Notes: generated by a model from the sequence alone, not told the origin. Counted from the stretch's first letter, positions 40,130 through 48,795 are shown. The stretch: 52,132 bases of DNA from Roseovarius pacificus (GCF_900142665.1 NZ_FRBR01000019.1:1-52132); one strand, 5' to 3'. Made by a program: numbers and translations.

Positions 40130-42514
40130 TCAGTCCTTTCCTTGTTTTTCGGCTATCAGCCTGAACAGTTTGTTAGGTGTCATCGGGAGTTCCTGCACCT
40201 CGATCCCAAGATGCGCGACCGCATCGGATATCGCATTCGCGATAGCCGCCGGGGCACCGATTGTGCCCCCCTCTCCCATCCCCCTGAAACCACCGGGGTT
40301 TTCGGGAAGTTCGGTTTCAAGGTGATGCACATCCAGTGCCGGAACTTCGGCTGCGGTTGCGATCAGGTAATCCGCCAGGGTTGCAGACAACAATTGCCCT
40401 GTGTCGTCATAATGCAGCTCTTCCAGAAGCGCGGCGCCGATACCCTGCACAACACCGCCATGCACCTGCCCATCAACGACCAGCGGATTAATCATCCGTC
40501 CGCAATCCTCGGCGACGATGAACCGGGTCACCCGAATGGCCAACGTTTCCGAGTCGATCTCGACTTCGGCGACATGCGTGGCGGCAGTCGTCGTACCAAG
40601 GTATGGGTCGAAATTTTCCTGCGCCTCAAGTGGCTTGCGGGCCTCCATCGGGAGCGCCTTCATGTCGGAATATACAGCTTGAGCAAGCTCAGGAAACGTG
40701 ATCCTGTGATTTGTTTCAGGCACAAATATCTCGCCATCGCCAGTCTCGACCGTGTCCGGGTCTACATCGAAAAGTGCCCCTGCCGCTTCCTTGACCCTTT
40801 TCAGCAAACTGCGGGTGGATACGATGGCCGCCCCACCGCCTATGACCGCAGAGCGGCTGGCGTAAGTCCCCGTCCCGTGGGGGGTCAGCGCCGTATCGCC
40901 TTGCTTGACCGTCACATCGGAAGGTCTGACGCCCAGTTCCTCGGCCACAATCTGCGCCAATGTCGTTTCAAGACTCTGCCCATGTGAAGCGGTTGCAAAG
41001 GTCGCGGTCACGGCCCCGGTTGCATCGACCCGAACCGAAGCGGTTTCGTTTCCGGTATTGATCGGCATGCCCGGTGCCACAGCGATCCGCGATCCGATCC
41101 CGGTAAGTTCGGCATAGGTCCCGAAACCGAGGCCCAGCCATTTACCCCTTTTTCGGGCCTCGGCCTGCCGCTTGCGGAAGTCTGCGACATCGACGGATGA
41201 CGCGGCGTCCTCCAGACACTCCAGAAAACCCGACCGATCCCATCTGATGCCGGATCCGATCCGAAAGGGAAATTCCTCGGGCCCAACAAGGTTGCGCCGC
41301 CGAATCTCGTCCGCCTCAAGTCCCAGCGTGGCCGCCGCCATATCCACCAGCCGCTCCATTGCGAAAACCGCTGCCGGACGGCCAACGCCGCGATAAGGCC
41401 CGGTTGGCGGTTTCGGCGTGCAAACCCCGCGCACACGACCGCGATAATGCGGCGTACGGTAAGGCCCCGGCAGAAAGCTGACAACCTGCACGGGCTCCAG
41501 GGCAGCAGTCCACGGGACGATGGAATAGGCTCCGATATCGCCGATCACCTCGGCATCCAACGCAATGAAGGTTCCGTCCTTGTCGAAAGCGAGTGTCGCC
41601 TCGACGATTTCATCGAAGGCCTGACTTGTTGATGTCAGATCCTCAAGCCTGTCCGATACATATTTGACAGGCCGCTCCAAATCGCGGGCCAACATGGCGA
41701 CAATAGCTTCCTCGGGATAGACTGATCCTTTGCCCCCGAAACTGCCGCCAACATCGGGTGAAACCACCTGAAACCTGTTGCCGGGAATGTTCAAAAGCCG
41801 GGCCAGTTCGTCACGAACGACGCCCGGCGTATTGCTCGATGTATGCAAGACCAGTTGGTCGCGTCCCGAATCGTATTGCGCGACATAGCTACGGGTTTCC
41901 ATGGCCAGCGGCGCCTTGCGACGCATGCGAAATCTTGCTGAAACCTTGTGCTGTGCTTTTGCGATCTCTCCCGGAGCATCGCCTGTTTCGAAAACCCGCT
42001 CCAGCACCTTGTTTCCAGGCACGTTGTCATGCAACGCCACGGCATCCGGTTCCAGCGCCGCGACCGGATCGGCTGTTGCACCCAGTGGATCCAGATCAAC
42101 CATGACCAATGCCGCGGCATCTTCTGCCAGATAGCGGTCCTGCGCCACGATCACCGCGACGGCCTCGCCAACGTAGCGGACAACATCCCGGGCGATCACC
42201 GGACAAACCGTTGCGTGATAGTCCTTCATCGCCGACGGAGCGCTGAGTTCGGGAAGCTCAGGGAAATCAGCGGCGGTGAAAACACCGATCACACCGGGCG
42301 CTGCCGCGGCATCATCAGTATCGACTGAAACAATCCGGGCATGTGCCTGATCGGATCGAACAAAAGCGACATGCACCATCCGGTCGGCCTTGATATCCGC
42401 CGAATAGAGCCCGCGACCAGTGAGCAACCGGGGATCTTCGAACCGCTCGACCTTCTTGCCGATGTATTTCGGTCGAACCGTCTGAGACTGATCTGCCGGG
42501 GGAGCATCAGTCAT
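40130..42514 (-). CDS. Molybdenum hydroxylase large subunit (CoxL/xanthine dehydrogenase family)
   Basis: A 794-residue Mo-cofactor subunit. The N-terminal part has YIGKKVERFEDPRLLTGRG. The cofactor motifs include DVGGSFGGKG near residue 254, GPYRGVGRP at 372-380 and GMGEGG near the end with Glu748, the catalytic base. PYRGVGR replaces the AYRCSFR loop of true CO dehydrogenase, so this is a form II-like or heterocycle/acyl-CoA hydroxylase rather than a CO oxidiser. The start at ATG 42514 has GGGGGAGG upstream and overlaps the lactonase gene stop by 8 bp. No cofactor-insertion genes (coxD/E/F or xdhC type) are present here. Confidence 0.92.
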   Translation of the reverse strand: MTDAPPADQSQTVRPKYIGKKVERFEDPRLLTGRGLYSADIKADRMVHVAFVRSDQAHARIVSVDTDDAAAAPGVIGVFTAADFPELPELSAPSAMKDYHATVCPVIARDVVRYVGEAVAVIVAQDRYLAEDAAALVMVDLDPLGATADPVAALEPDAVALHDNVPGNKVLERVFETGDAPGEIAKAQHKVSARFRMRRKAPLAMETRSYVAQYDSGRDQLVLHTSSNTPGVVRDELARLLNIPGNRFQVVSPDVGGSFGGKGSVYPEEAIVAMLARDLERPVKYVSDRLEDLTSTSQAFDEIVEATLAFDKDGTFIALDAEVIGDIGAYSIVPWTAALEPVQVVSFLPGPYRTPHYRGRVRGVCTPKPPTGPYRGVGRPAAVFAMERLVDMAAATLGLEADEIRRRNLVGPEEFPFRIGSGIRWDRSGFLECLEDAASSVDVADFRKRQAEARKRGKWLGLGFGTYAELTGIGSRIAVAPGMPINTGNETASVRVDATGAVTATFATASHGQSLETTLAQIVAEELGVRPSDVTVKQGDTALTPHGTGTYASRSAVIGGGAAIVSTRSLLKRVKEAAGALFDVDPDTVETGDGEIFVPETNHRITFPELAQAVYSDMKALPMEARKPLEAQENFDPYLGTTTAATHVAEVEIDSETLAIRVTRFIVAEDCGRMINPLVVDGQVHGGVVQGIGAALLEELHYDDTGQLLSATLADYLIATAAEVPALDVHHLETELPENPGGFRGMGEGGTIGAPAAIANAISDAVAHLGIEVQELPMTPNKLFRLIAEKQGKD

Positions 42515-43268
42515 ACGCGTCCTCCCCCATCTTAAGGCGCCGGACCTGCTCGTCGTCATGCCCACAGATAACCATTGCTCCTGCGGCCTCGAATTCGCGG
42601 ATACGTGCATAGGACGCCAGCAGGGCCTCCGGGTCGCCGGCATTCTTCGGGATTTCGTCATTATCGAGATTCCTGCGAAGGCTGACCGCATCCGAAACAC
42701 ACAGCACCTTGCCTGTCTTTTCCAACTCGGCCAGCAGCCCTATCAATCCCGGCGTATGCCCCGGTAAGTGGACACAGATTAGACGACCGTCGCCCATCAC
42801 GTCGTGGCCTTCGCCGACCGTTTTCATTGGCATCGAGTGATCCCATTCCCGGGGAAGATACCCCTGTGTCGGTGCATCGGGCGCCTTCGCTGCCGCCAGT
42901 TCGGCCTCGTGAACGACGAAACGGGCTTCGGTAAAGAATTCGTTGCATCCACAGTGATCCGGGTGGAAATGCGAATTGACGACCACGTCGATATCGCTCG
43001 GCTGAAGACCCATGGCGGACAGGCTGTCGACTACGTTTTGCGAATGCGCCCCAATAGGCGTCATCACGCCCGCAAGCTTACCCCATCGTGCCTCGGCATC
43101 TTCGGAAACCGAAGGATGACAACCGGTATCGAACAGGACATTACCCTCGGGATGCCGGAACAGGATGGCAATGACGGGCAGTTCGATGGTCTCGGTTTTG
43201 TCCGCATCAGGCACGTAAATCCGCCGCCGCATCTGCAAGCGTCCACCGTCAAGCACATGCATCTTCAT
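42507..43268 (-). CDS. MBL-fold lactonase-like hydrolase (AHL lactonase family)
   Basis: A 253-residue metallo-beta-lactamase-fold enzyme with the dizinc motif NSHFHPDHCG near residue 98, and CVHLPGHTPG and CVSDAV supplying further ligands, as in N-acyl-homoserine lactonases. It is embedded between the 2Fe-2S and Mo subunit genes, overlapping both by 4-8 bp. A metabolic lactonase acting on the product of the hydroxylase is therefore more likely than quorum quenching. A five-membered oxo-lactone such as arises from a hydroxylated furan would fit, as inference. Confidence 0.85.
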   Translation of the reverse strand: MKMHVLDGGRLQMRRRIYVPDADKTETIELPVIAILFRHPEGNVLFDTGCHPSVSEDAEARWGKLAGVMTPIGAHSQNVVDSLSAMGLQPSDIDVVVNSHFHPDHCGCNEFFTEARFVVHEAELAAAKAPDAPTQGYLPREWDHSMPMKTVGEGHDVMGDGRLICVHLPGHTPGLIGLLAELEKTGKVLCVSDAVSLRRNLDNDEIPKNAGDPEALLASYARIREFEAAGAMVICGHDDEQVRRLKMGEDAYD

Positions 43269-43747
43269 GCCGTCACCCCATCTCTTTCATTCACCAGTTC
43301 CCGCACGGCCCGAACAATATGCTCGTACCCAGTGCATCGGCACAGATTGCCCGAAAGCGCATCACGAATATCGTCATCGGTACGCAACTCCTCGGTTTCG
43401 AGTATCTCGGACACCGTCATCAAAAAACCCGGCGTGCAGAAGCCGCATTGCAGGGCGTGATGCTTGCGAAATGCCTCCTGAATCCGATGCATCCGCCGCG
43501 GAGAGCCAAGCCCTTCGACCGTGGTCACTTCAGCCCCGTCAAGCTGCCCGGCAAACAGAAGGCAGGATCGCGCCGTCACGCCGTTCAACTTTATGGTGCA
43601 GGCTCCACAGACGCCGTGTTCACACCCGACATGTGTCCCCGTCAGGCCAAGTTTCTCTCGCAGGAAATCGCTGGCCAGCATGCGCGGCTCAGCACGGGTC
43701 GTCATTGTCTCTCCGTTCACCGTCAGGGTGATATCGATCGCGGTCAT
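43265..43747 (-). CDS. Molybdenum hydroxylase 2Fe-2S subunit (CoxS type)
   Basis: A 160-residue electron-transfer subunit. The plant-ferredoxin-like cluster is bound by GCEHGVCGACTI and a later Cys (ARSCLLFA), and the second cluster by CGFCTPG and NLCRCTGYEHI, in standard CoxS spacing. It passes electrons from the Mo site to FAD. The start overlaps the FAD-subunit stop by 4 bp and its stop overlaps the lactonase start by 4 bp. No signal peptide is seen, so the enzyme is cytoplasmic. Confidence 0.95.
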   Translation of the reverse strand: MTAIDITLTVNGETMTTRAEPRMLASDFLREKLGLTGTHVGCEHGVCGACTIKLNGVTARSCLLFAGQLDGAEVTTVEGLGSPRRMHRIQEAFRKHHALQCGFCTPGFLMTVSEILETEELRTDDDIRDALSGNLCRCTGYEHIVRAVRELVNERDGVTA

Positions 43748-44604
43748 GTCTTGCCCTTCGCTCGCTCGGCTGCCCGGATCAGCACCCGCCGCGCCAGAAC
43801 CGGCGCGAGAGACCGCCGATAACCGGCCGACGCATGCATGTCGTCATTTGGTTCGAGGTCCACGGCGCAGTCGGCCACGATGCCGGCGATATCGTCGAGA
43901 GTCGCACCGGTCAGAGCCACTTCGACCTCTGTCGCGCGCAGCGGCGTGTCCCCCAGCCCCCCCAAAGCCAGACGGGCCGATCCGATGCACGGACCATCCA
44001 TGGCAACCACTGCCCCGCAAGCGACAACTGCGAAATCCCCCGCACGTTGCGACACCTCGTCAAATGCCATCCCCGCCCCGTCCGGCAGGGAAGGCAAAAC
44101 GACGCCCGTCAACAGTTCGTCTTCCTCAAGGTCCGTCATCAACGGGGAAAAAAAGAACTCCTCTGTGCCGCATGTCCTGACACCGGACTTGCCTGTAATC
44201 TCGATCGCTCCATCGAGAAGACTGACGAGAAGGGGCCATTCGGCGCTGGGGTCGGCATGACTCAGCGATCCGCCGATAGTACCTCGGTTGCGAATGGCCA
44301 CATGTGCGACATGCCGCATCGCCTCGCCAATGATCGGGAAGGCTGTGCCCAGCATCGTGTCCCGCGCCGCCTGCGCATGCCGCACCAAGGCCCCGATGCG
44401 AACACCGCCATCTACGGCAGTCACCTGTCCGAGGTCTGCGATACCGTTGATATCGACCAGCCGCTCGGGCTGCACGAGACGAAAGTTCATCATCGGTACA
44501 AGACTCTGGCCACCCGCGATGATCTTGGCATCCTCATGATCGAGCGCGGCAATGGCTTCGTCCACAGTTCCAGGACGAAGGTATTCGAAAGACGCCGGCT
44601 TCAT
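43744..44604 (-). CDS. Molybdenum hydroxylase FAD-binding subunit (CoxM type)
   Basis: A 286-residue FAD subunit. FAD contacts are AKIIAGGQSLVPMMNFRL (residues 26-43) and RNRGTIGGSLSHADPSAEWP (about 105-124), the two glycine-rich loops of the CoxM/XdhB family. The C-terminal domain (CO dehydrogenase flavoprotein C-terminal type) starts near 170. It completes the three-subunit enzyme with the downstream CoxS- and CoxL-type genes. It overlaps coxS by 4 bp and lies 1 bp after the crotonase-family gene. Confidence 0.94.
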   Translation of the reverse strand: MKPASFEYLRPGTVDEAIAALDHEDAKIIAGGQSLVPMMNFRLVQPERLVDINGIADLGQVTAVDGGVRIGALVRHAQAARDTMLGTAFPIIGEAMRHVAHVAIRNRGTIGGSLSHADPSAEWPLLVSLLDGAIEITGKSGVRTCGTEEFFFSPLMTDLEEDELLTGVVLPSLPDGAGMAFDEVSQRAGDFAVVACGAVVAMDGPCIGSARLALGGLGDTPLRATEVEVALTGATLDDIAGIVADCAVDLEPNDDMHASAGYRRSLAPVLARRVLIRAAERAKGKT

Positions 44605-44605
44605 G

Positions 44606-45373
44606 TCAGCGCCCCTCGAATTTGGGATCGCGTTTCTCCGCGAAGGAAGTACGCCCCTCCGCGTAGTCGCGACTTGCCGCCGCAGCGTCGATCAACCCGT
44701 CGGCCACGTCGGCGTCGAAGGTACCGAGACTCAGACCGTTCAGAATGTACTTTGCCCCGCCCTGCGTCAGCGGCGCCATTCGGCGTAGATCGCGGGCATA
44801 AGCCAGCGCCTCTGCCATAGGATCCGCACAGACCCGGTCGACAAACCCGATCCTCAGTGCGTGTTCCGCCCCGAACCGTTGACCTGAATACAAGATACGC
44901 TTGGCTTCGGTCAGCCCGACCAGCGACAGCAATTTGCGCGTCGCCTGAACGCCGTAGACGATTGACAGCCGTGCGGCGGGAATACCGAATTTGGCTTCGG
45001 AATGAGCAAACCTGAAATCTGCCGACATCGCCAGATGGGCACCGCCCCCAAGGGTGTAACCGAGGTTCACGGCGATCACCGGCTTGGAGGCATGCGCGAT
45101 TCCCGCACAACCGTAGTCGACCGCGACCTCGTAGTCCTTGGCTTTGGCCAGATCGTCGCGAACTGTGGCAAATTCTGCGATATCGGCCCCCGCCGAGAAA
45201 TCCTCCCCCGCCCCGGTCAAAACGATCGAGCGCACACCCCGGTCATCCGAAAGCCGGGCAAACAGATCACCGAACTCGCGCCACATGGCGTAGGTCACCG
45301 AATTGCGCAGCGCCGGACGATTGATCGTCACCACAGCCACGCCATCGTCGATCTCGCATAGAATATCGCTCAT
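44606..45373 (-). CDS. Crotonase-family protein lacking hydratase glutamates
   Basis: A 255-residue crotonase-fold protein. The oxyanion-hole segments are present: FSAGADIAEF (residues 59-68) and LGYTLGGGAHLAMSAD (104-119). The two glutamates that activate water in enoyl-CoA hydratase are replaced: His113 stands in GGGAH for GGGCE, and Ala133 in GIPAARL for QPE. So it is not a classical hydratase and may be an acyl-CoA hydrolase, isomerase or other crotonase. HmfE of furoate degradation, a predicted 2-oxoglutaryl-CoA hydrolase, is an example of this family next to a Mo hydroxylase. Its ATG overlaps the coxG stop. Confidence 0.88.
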   Translation of the reverse strand: MSDILCEIDDGVAVVTINRPALRNSVTYAMWREFGDLFARLSDDRGVRSIVLTGAGEDFSAGADIAEFATVRDDLAKAKDYEVAVDYGCAGIAHASKPVIAVNLGYTLGGGAHLAMSADFRFAHSEAKFGIPAARLSIVYGVQATRKLLSLVGLTEAKRILYSGQRFGAEHALRIGFVDRVCADPMAEALAYARDLRRMAPLTQGGAKYILNGLSLGTFDADVADGLIDAAAASRDYAEGRTSFAEKRDPKFEGR

Positions 45374-45831
45374 GCGTCGGTTGCCTCATCATCCGCAACG
45401 GCGTCACGGAACTTGTCAAAGAACTGACGGGCCAACTTCTGCGCGGTGGCATCCAGTAACCGGGAGCCGATCTGCGCCAGTTTGCCTCCGACATCGGCAC
45501 TGGCGGAATAATGCAAGACAGTCTCCTCCGGCCCGGCCTCTTCAAGGCGGACATGGGCCGATCCTTTGGCAAAGCCGGCAACCCCGCCTTTCCCCTCACC
45601 CGACAGAACATAGCTCTCAGGCGCATTGATCTCGCTCAACGTGACGTCGCCTGCAAAGCGCGCCTTTACCGGCCCGACCTTCAGGGTGACCTTGGCAGTC
45701 ATATGATCCGGCGCATCCTGTGTCAGCTCTTCACATCCAGGGATGCATTGGCGCAGAATTTCGGGATCGTTGAGTGCGGCCCATGCAGTTTCACGACCGC
45801 AAGGCAAGATGACACTGTCTTCAAGTTTCAT
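45370..45831 (-). CDS. CoxG-family SRPBCC protein
   Basis: A 153-residue START/SRPBCC-fold protein of the CoxG group: AWAALNDPEILRQCIPGCEEL near residue 16, VTLKVGPVKARFAG near 48 and a helical end. CoxG is thought to recruit CO dehydrogenase to the membrane, and homologues accompany many Mo hydroxylases. This copy ends in a short acidic tail without the long membrane-binding extension. It overlaps the next gene by 4 bp and lies 58 bp after the binding-protein gene, with a hairpin between. Confidence 0.88.
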   Translation of the reverse strand: MKLEDSVILPCGRETAWAALNDPEILRQCIPGCEELTQDAPDHMTAKVTLKVGPVKARFAGDVTLSEINAPESYVLSGEGKGGVAGFAKGSAHVRLEEAGPEETVLHYSASADVGGKLAQIGSRLLDATAQKLARQFFDKFRDAVADDEATDA

Positions 45832-45849
45832 GACTTCACCGAGTATATT

Positions 45850-45875
45850 GCGCCAGCACCCGAAGGCGCTGGCGC
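45850..45875 (-). terminator. Hairpin between substrate-binding protein gene and coxG
   Basis: GCGCCAGC (45850-45857) pairs with GCTGGCGC (45868-45875) around a ten-base loop, 15 bp after the binding-protein stop. There is no T-run, so it may act as a partial terminator or as a 3'-end stabiliser that lets the binding protein be made in excess over the enzymes. Confidence 0.5.
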
Positions 45876-45889
45876 GATTTCATTCTGGG

Positions 45890-47098
45890 TTACTTGACCA
45901 GTGGGCATTCACTTTCCGACAAAGGCCGGAAAGCCTGATCACCCGGAATGCTCTGCACCAGCTTGTACACATCCCACTCGCTGGTGGATTCCTCGGGGGT
46001 CTTCACCTGATACACATACATGTCATGCACCATTCGACCGTCTTCCCGAATTTTTCCGCCTTTGGCAAAAAAATCGTCGATCGGCATTTCGCGCATCTTG
46101 GCCATGACGGCCTGTGCTTCGGTGGTGCCAGCGGCTTCGACCGCTTTCAGGTAGTGCAGCGTCGAGGAATAATCGCCCGCATCCCCCATATGCGGCATGA
46201 CCCCCATCTTTTCCCTGAACCGTTCGGCAAAGGCGCGACTTTCGTCGTCCTGATCCCAATAGAAAGCGTTGGTCAGGATCATCCCCTGCGCGGCCTCAAG
46301 CCCCAGTGCCTTCACATCGGTCAACCAGACCAACAAACCAGCAGTCAGTTTGCCGGTATCGGCCAACCCGAATTCGCGCGCGGATTTTACCGCGTTGATG
46401 AAGGTGGTGCCAGAGCCGGCAATGGCCACGACATCCGCCGGTGAAGCCTGAGCCTGCAACATGAACGCCGAATGGTCGGACGTTTCGATCGGATAACGAA
46501 CGCTCCCAACAACTTCGCCACCCGCCTTTGCCACGATAGCAGATGCGTCAGCTTCGAGGGCGTGGCCGAATGCATAGTCGGCAGTCAGAAAGTACCAGCT
46601 TTTCTTGCCTTCGCCGACCAGTTCATTCGCCGTCCCGTTGGCGAGAGCATAAGTGTCATAGGCATAGTGAATCGAGTTCGGCGTGCAACCTGCACCCGAC
46701 AGGCGGGACGACCCCGATCCGGTCACGATCGCGATGCCATTTTTGTCGGCAGCGATCTGCGCGACCGAGAGTGCGATACCTGAGTTGATCAGGTTGCCAA
46801 TCAGAGTGACACCTTCGCTCTCGTACCATTCCTGAGCAGTCGCCGCGGCGATCTCGGGCTTGTTCTGATGGTCAGCGAAGATCACTTCGATCGGCTTCCC
46901 CAACACCTCACCACCAAAATCCTCGACCGCCATCTGGACTGCGGTAACAGCGCCCTTGCCGGACTCATGACTGAACTGACCGCTGATATCCGTCAGCACA
47001 CCTATCTTGACCTGATCATCAGATGCCCACACGGGCGCGGCCGCTAAAATCCCAGCGGCAACCGATCCGACGAACCGAGACGTGATTCGTTTCTTCAT
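45890..47098 (-). CDS. LIV-type ABC transporter substrate-binding protein
   Basis: A 402-residue periplasmic binding protein of the HAAT (LivK-like) group. A signal peptide (residues 1-27, ending PVWA) is followed by VKIGVLTDISGQFSHESG, PEIAAATAQEWYESEG and GIAIVTGSGSSRLSG, typical of carriers of amino, aromatic or other organic acids. The start at ATG 47098 has GGAGGAG directly upstream. It is the first gene of the catabolic operon and divergent from the ATPase and permease genes, so it very likely brings in the pathway substrate. Binding specificity cannot be read by eye. Confidence 0.92.
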   Translation of the reverse strand: MKKRITSRFVGSVAAGILAAAPVWASDDQVKIGVLTDISGQFSHESGKGAVTAVQMAVEDFGGEVLGKPIEVIFADHQNKPEIAAATAQEWYESEGVTLIGNLINSGIALSVAQIAADKNGIAIVTGSGSSRLSGAGCTPNSIHYAYDTYALANGTANELVGEGKKSWYFLTADYAFGHALEADASAIVAKAGGEVVGSVRYPIETSDHSAFMLQAQASPADVVAIAGSGTTFINAVKSAREFGLADTGKLTAGLLVWLTDVKALGLEAAQGMILTNAFYWDQDDESRAFAERFREKMGVMPHMGDAGDYSSTLHYLKAVEAAGTTEAQAVMAKMREMPIDDFFAKGGKIREDGRMVHDMYVYQVKTPEESTSEWDVYKLVQSIPGDQAFRPLSESECPLVK

Positions 47099-47111
47099 TT
47101 GCTCCTCCCTT

Positions 47112-47128
47112 ATGCTGCGTCGCAGCAT
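47112..47128. promoter_or_regulatory. 17-bp palindrome in binding-protein gene leader
   Basis: ATGCTGCG (47112-47119) and CGCAGCAT (47121-47128) are perfect arms around one base, directly upstream of the ribosome-binding site of the binding-protein gene. On the plus strand it is followed by TTTTTAG. It could be an operator for the HxlR regulator or a stop for plus-strand transcripts. Confidence 0.45.
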
Positions 47129-47149
47129 TTTTAGTTGCTTTATCGAACT

Positions 47150-47274
47150 ATTTAACTCGCCATACTTTGATACAAAGCAAGTTAAATGGCTATATTTTGA
47201 TTCATTTCTTCCATTGTTTAAAATCATATACTTGCACTATTAGACTTAAAAGGGTAACGTCGTCAAGTTAAATG
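47150..47274. promoter_or_regulatory. Repeated AAGTTAAAT motif in divergent promoter
   Basis: ATTTAACT (47150-47157) is inverted to AGTTAAAT (47180-47187). The 11-mer CAAGTTAAATG occurs at 47178-47188 and again at 47264-47274. The whole interval is AT-rich and must contain both the binding-protein and ATPase-gene promoters, so these are candidate regulator-binding sites. HxlR-type proteins bind inverted repeats. Confidence 0.5.
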
Positions 47275-47326
47275 AGGAGAGTTCCCGTCGAACCCGGAAC
47301 GTTTTGGCGAGAAACAGGGAGAGAGA

Positions 47327-48085
47327 ATGGAGACCGAAAAGGCCATCCTGAAGACGCGCGGGCTAACGCGATCGTTTAGCGGGTTCGTTGCCGTCAATGA
47401 TGTTAATTTCGCGGTGAAAGAAGGTTCGATCCACGCCCTGATCGGTCCAAACGGAGCCGGCAAAAGCACCCTGTTCAATCTGCTAACCCGGTTCTTGTCT
47501 CCGAGCTCCGGGCAGATTTTCTACGACGGATCGGAAATCACACACGCCAGTCCAGCGAATCTCGCGAGGCAGGGTCTGGTCAGGTCTTTCCAGATATCGT
47601 CCGTTTTCCCTCATCTGTCGGTACTGGAAAATGTCCGGATCGCTCTACAGTCTCGACATGGAGAAACCATGGACTTCTGGCTCTCCGACCGCCGCCTGAA
47701 GAAATACGACGATGAAGTCATGGCGCTTCTGGCGGACATTGGTCTGGAGACCTACGCAAAGCGCATTGCTGTCGAATTGCCGTATGGGCGCAAGCGGGCG
47801 CTGGAGTTGGCGACGACACTGGCTATGAACCCGCGCGTTATTCTTCTGGACGAACCGATGGCTGGCATGGGGCAGGAAGACATACAAAGGACCGCCGCGC
47901 TTATTCAAAAGGTTGCCAAGGGCCGAACCGTTCTGATGGTCGAGCATAATCTGTCCGTCGTCGCAGACATTTCCGACATGATCACCGTTCTGAGGCGCGG
48001 CGAGATCATCGCCGAAGGGACTTATGACATCGTATCCGCCAATCCCGAAGTCCGGCAGGCGTATATCGGAGGGAGCCATGACTGA
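47327..48085 (+). CDS. LIV-type ABC transporter ATPase (LivG-like)
   Basis: A 252-residue ABC ATPase of the HAAT family. Walker A is LIGPNGAGKSTLFNLL, the Q-loop region is GLVRSFQISSVFPHL, and Walker B is PRVILLDEPMAGM. The signature motif is atypical: VELPYGRKRALELATTL has PYGRKR where LSGGQ is usual. That variant is common in LivG proteins. It is the first plus-strand gene, divergent from the binding-protein gene, and overlaps the second ATPase by 8 bp. Confidence 0.94.
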   Translation: METEKAILKTRGLTRSFSGFVAVNDVNFAVKEGSIHALIGPNGAGKSTLFNLLTRFLSPSSGQIFYDGSEITHASPANLARQGLVRSFQISSVFPHLSVLENVRIALQSRHGETMDFWLSDRRLKKYDDEVMALLADIGLETYAKRIAVELPYGRKRALELATTLAMNPRVILLDEPMAGMGQEDIQRTAALIQKVAKGRTVLMVEHNLSVVADISDMITVLRRGEIIAEGTYDIVSANPEVRQAYIGGSHD

Positions 48086-48782
48086 CCTGAGGCTCGACGT
48101 CGAAGACCTGCACAGCTGGTATGGCGAAAGCCACATCCTGCATGGCGCTTCGTTTCACGTGAACCGCGGCGAGGTCGTCACCCTTCTGGGGCGGAACGGC
48201 GCAGGCAAAACAACAATGATGCGGGCGCTCATGGGCGTCGTGCGTCAACGCAAGGGCAAGATTATTCTGGATGGGAACGATCTCCTGTCAACGCCACCGC
48301 ACCGTGTTGCAAAACTCGGCCTGGGATATGTTCCGGAAGAGCGCGGCATCTTTTCATCGCTCAATGTGGCAGAAAATCTTGTCCTGCCTCCGGTCGTCAA
48401 ACCCGGCGGGATGAGCATCTCCGACATCTACAAATTGTTCCCCAATCTGAAGGGACGAGATGGAACCATTGGCACGCGGCTGTCAGGTGGTGAACAACAG
48501 ATGCTGGCCATCGCCCGCATACTTCGGACCGGCGCGGATTTCATCCTGCTCGACGAACCGACCGAGGGCCTTGCTCCGGTTATCGTCGATGACATCGCAC
48601 ATGCGCTCAAGACGCTAAAATCCATGGGTCTCACGATCATTCTGGTGGAGCAGAATACACGCTTCGCCACAGGCTGTGCCGACCGGCACTACGTAATGGA
48701 ACAGGGCCGCATTGTCGACGAATTCAGCAACGACATGCTGGACGCGGACATGTCGAAGATCGACGCCTACCTCGGCGTCTGA
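48078..48782 (+). CDS. LIV-type ABC transporter ATPase (LivF-like)
   Basis: A 234-residue ABC ATPase. Walker A is LLGRNGAGKTTMMRAL, the signature TRLSGGEQQMLAIAR and Walker B DFILLDEPTEGLAP, all intact, as in LivF. VPEERGIFSSLNVAENL is also typical. The start at ATG 48078 has GGAGGGAG upstream and lies inside the end of the first ATPase gene, so the two subunits are made together and form the usual LivG/LivF heterodimer. Confidence 0.94.
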   Translation: MTDLRLDVEDLHSWYGESHILHGASFHVNRGEVVTLLGRNGAGKTTMMRALMGVVRQRKGKIILDGNDLLSTPPHRVAKLGLGYVPEERGIFSSLNVAENLVLPPVVKPGGMSISDIYKLFPNLKGRDGTIGTRLSGGEQQMLAIARILRTGADFILLDEPTEGLAPVIVDDIAHALKTLKSMGLTIILVEQNTRFATGCADRHYVMEQGRIVDEFSNDMLDADMSKIDAYLGV

Positions 48783-48795
48783 AAGGGAGGAAGAA

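Noticed and set aside
40130..42514. True CO dehydrogenase (form I CoxL)
   Set aside because: The active-site loop reads PYRGVGR rather than AYRCSFR, and the accessory maturation genes are absent, so CO oxidation is not supported.
42507..43268. Dedicated quorum-quenching enzyme
   Set aside because: The gene overlaps hydroxylase subunit genes on both sides, which favours a metabolic lactonase; family membership alone does not show AHL specificity.
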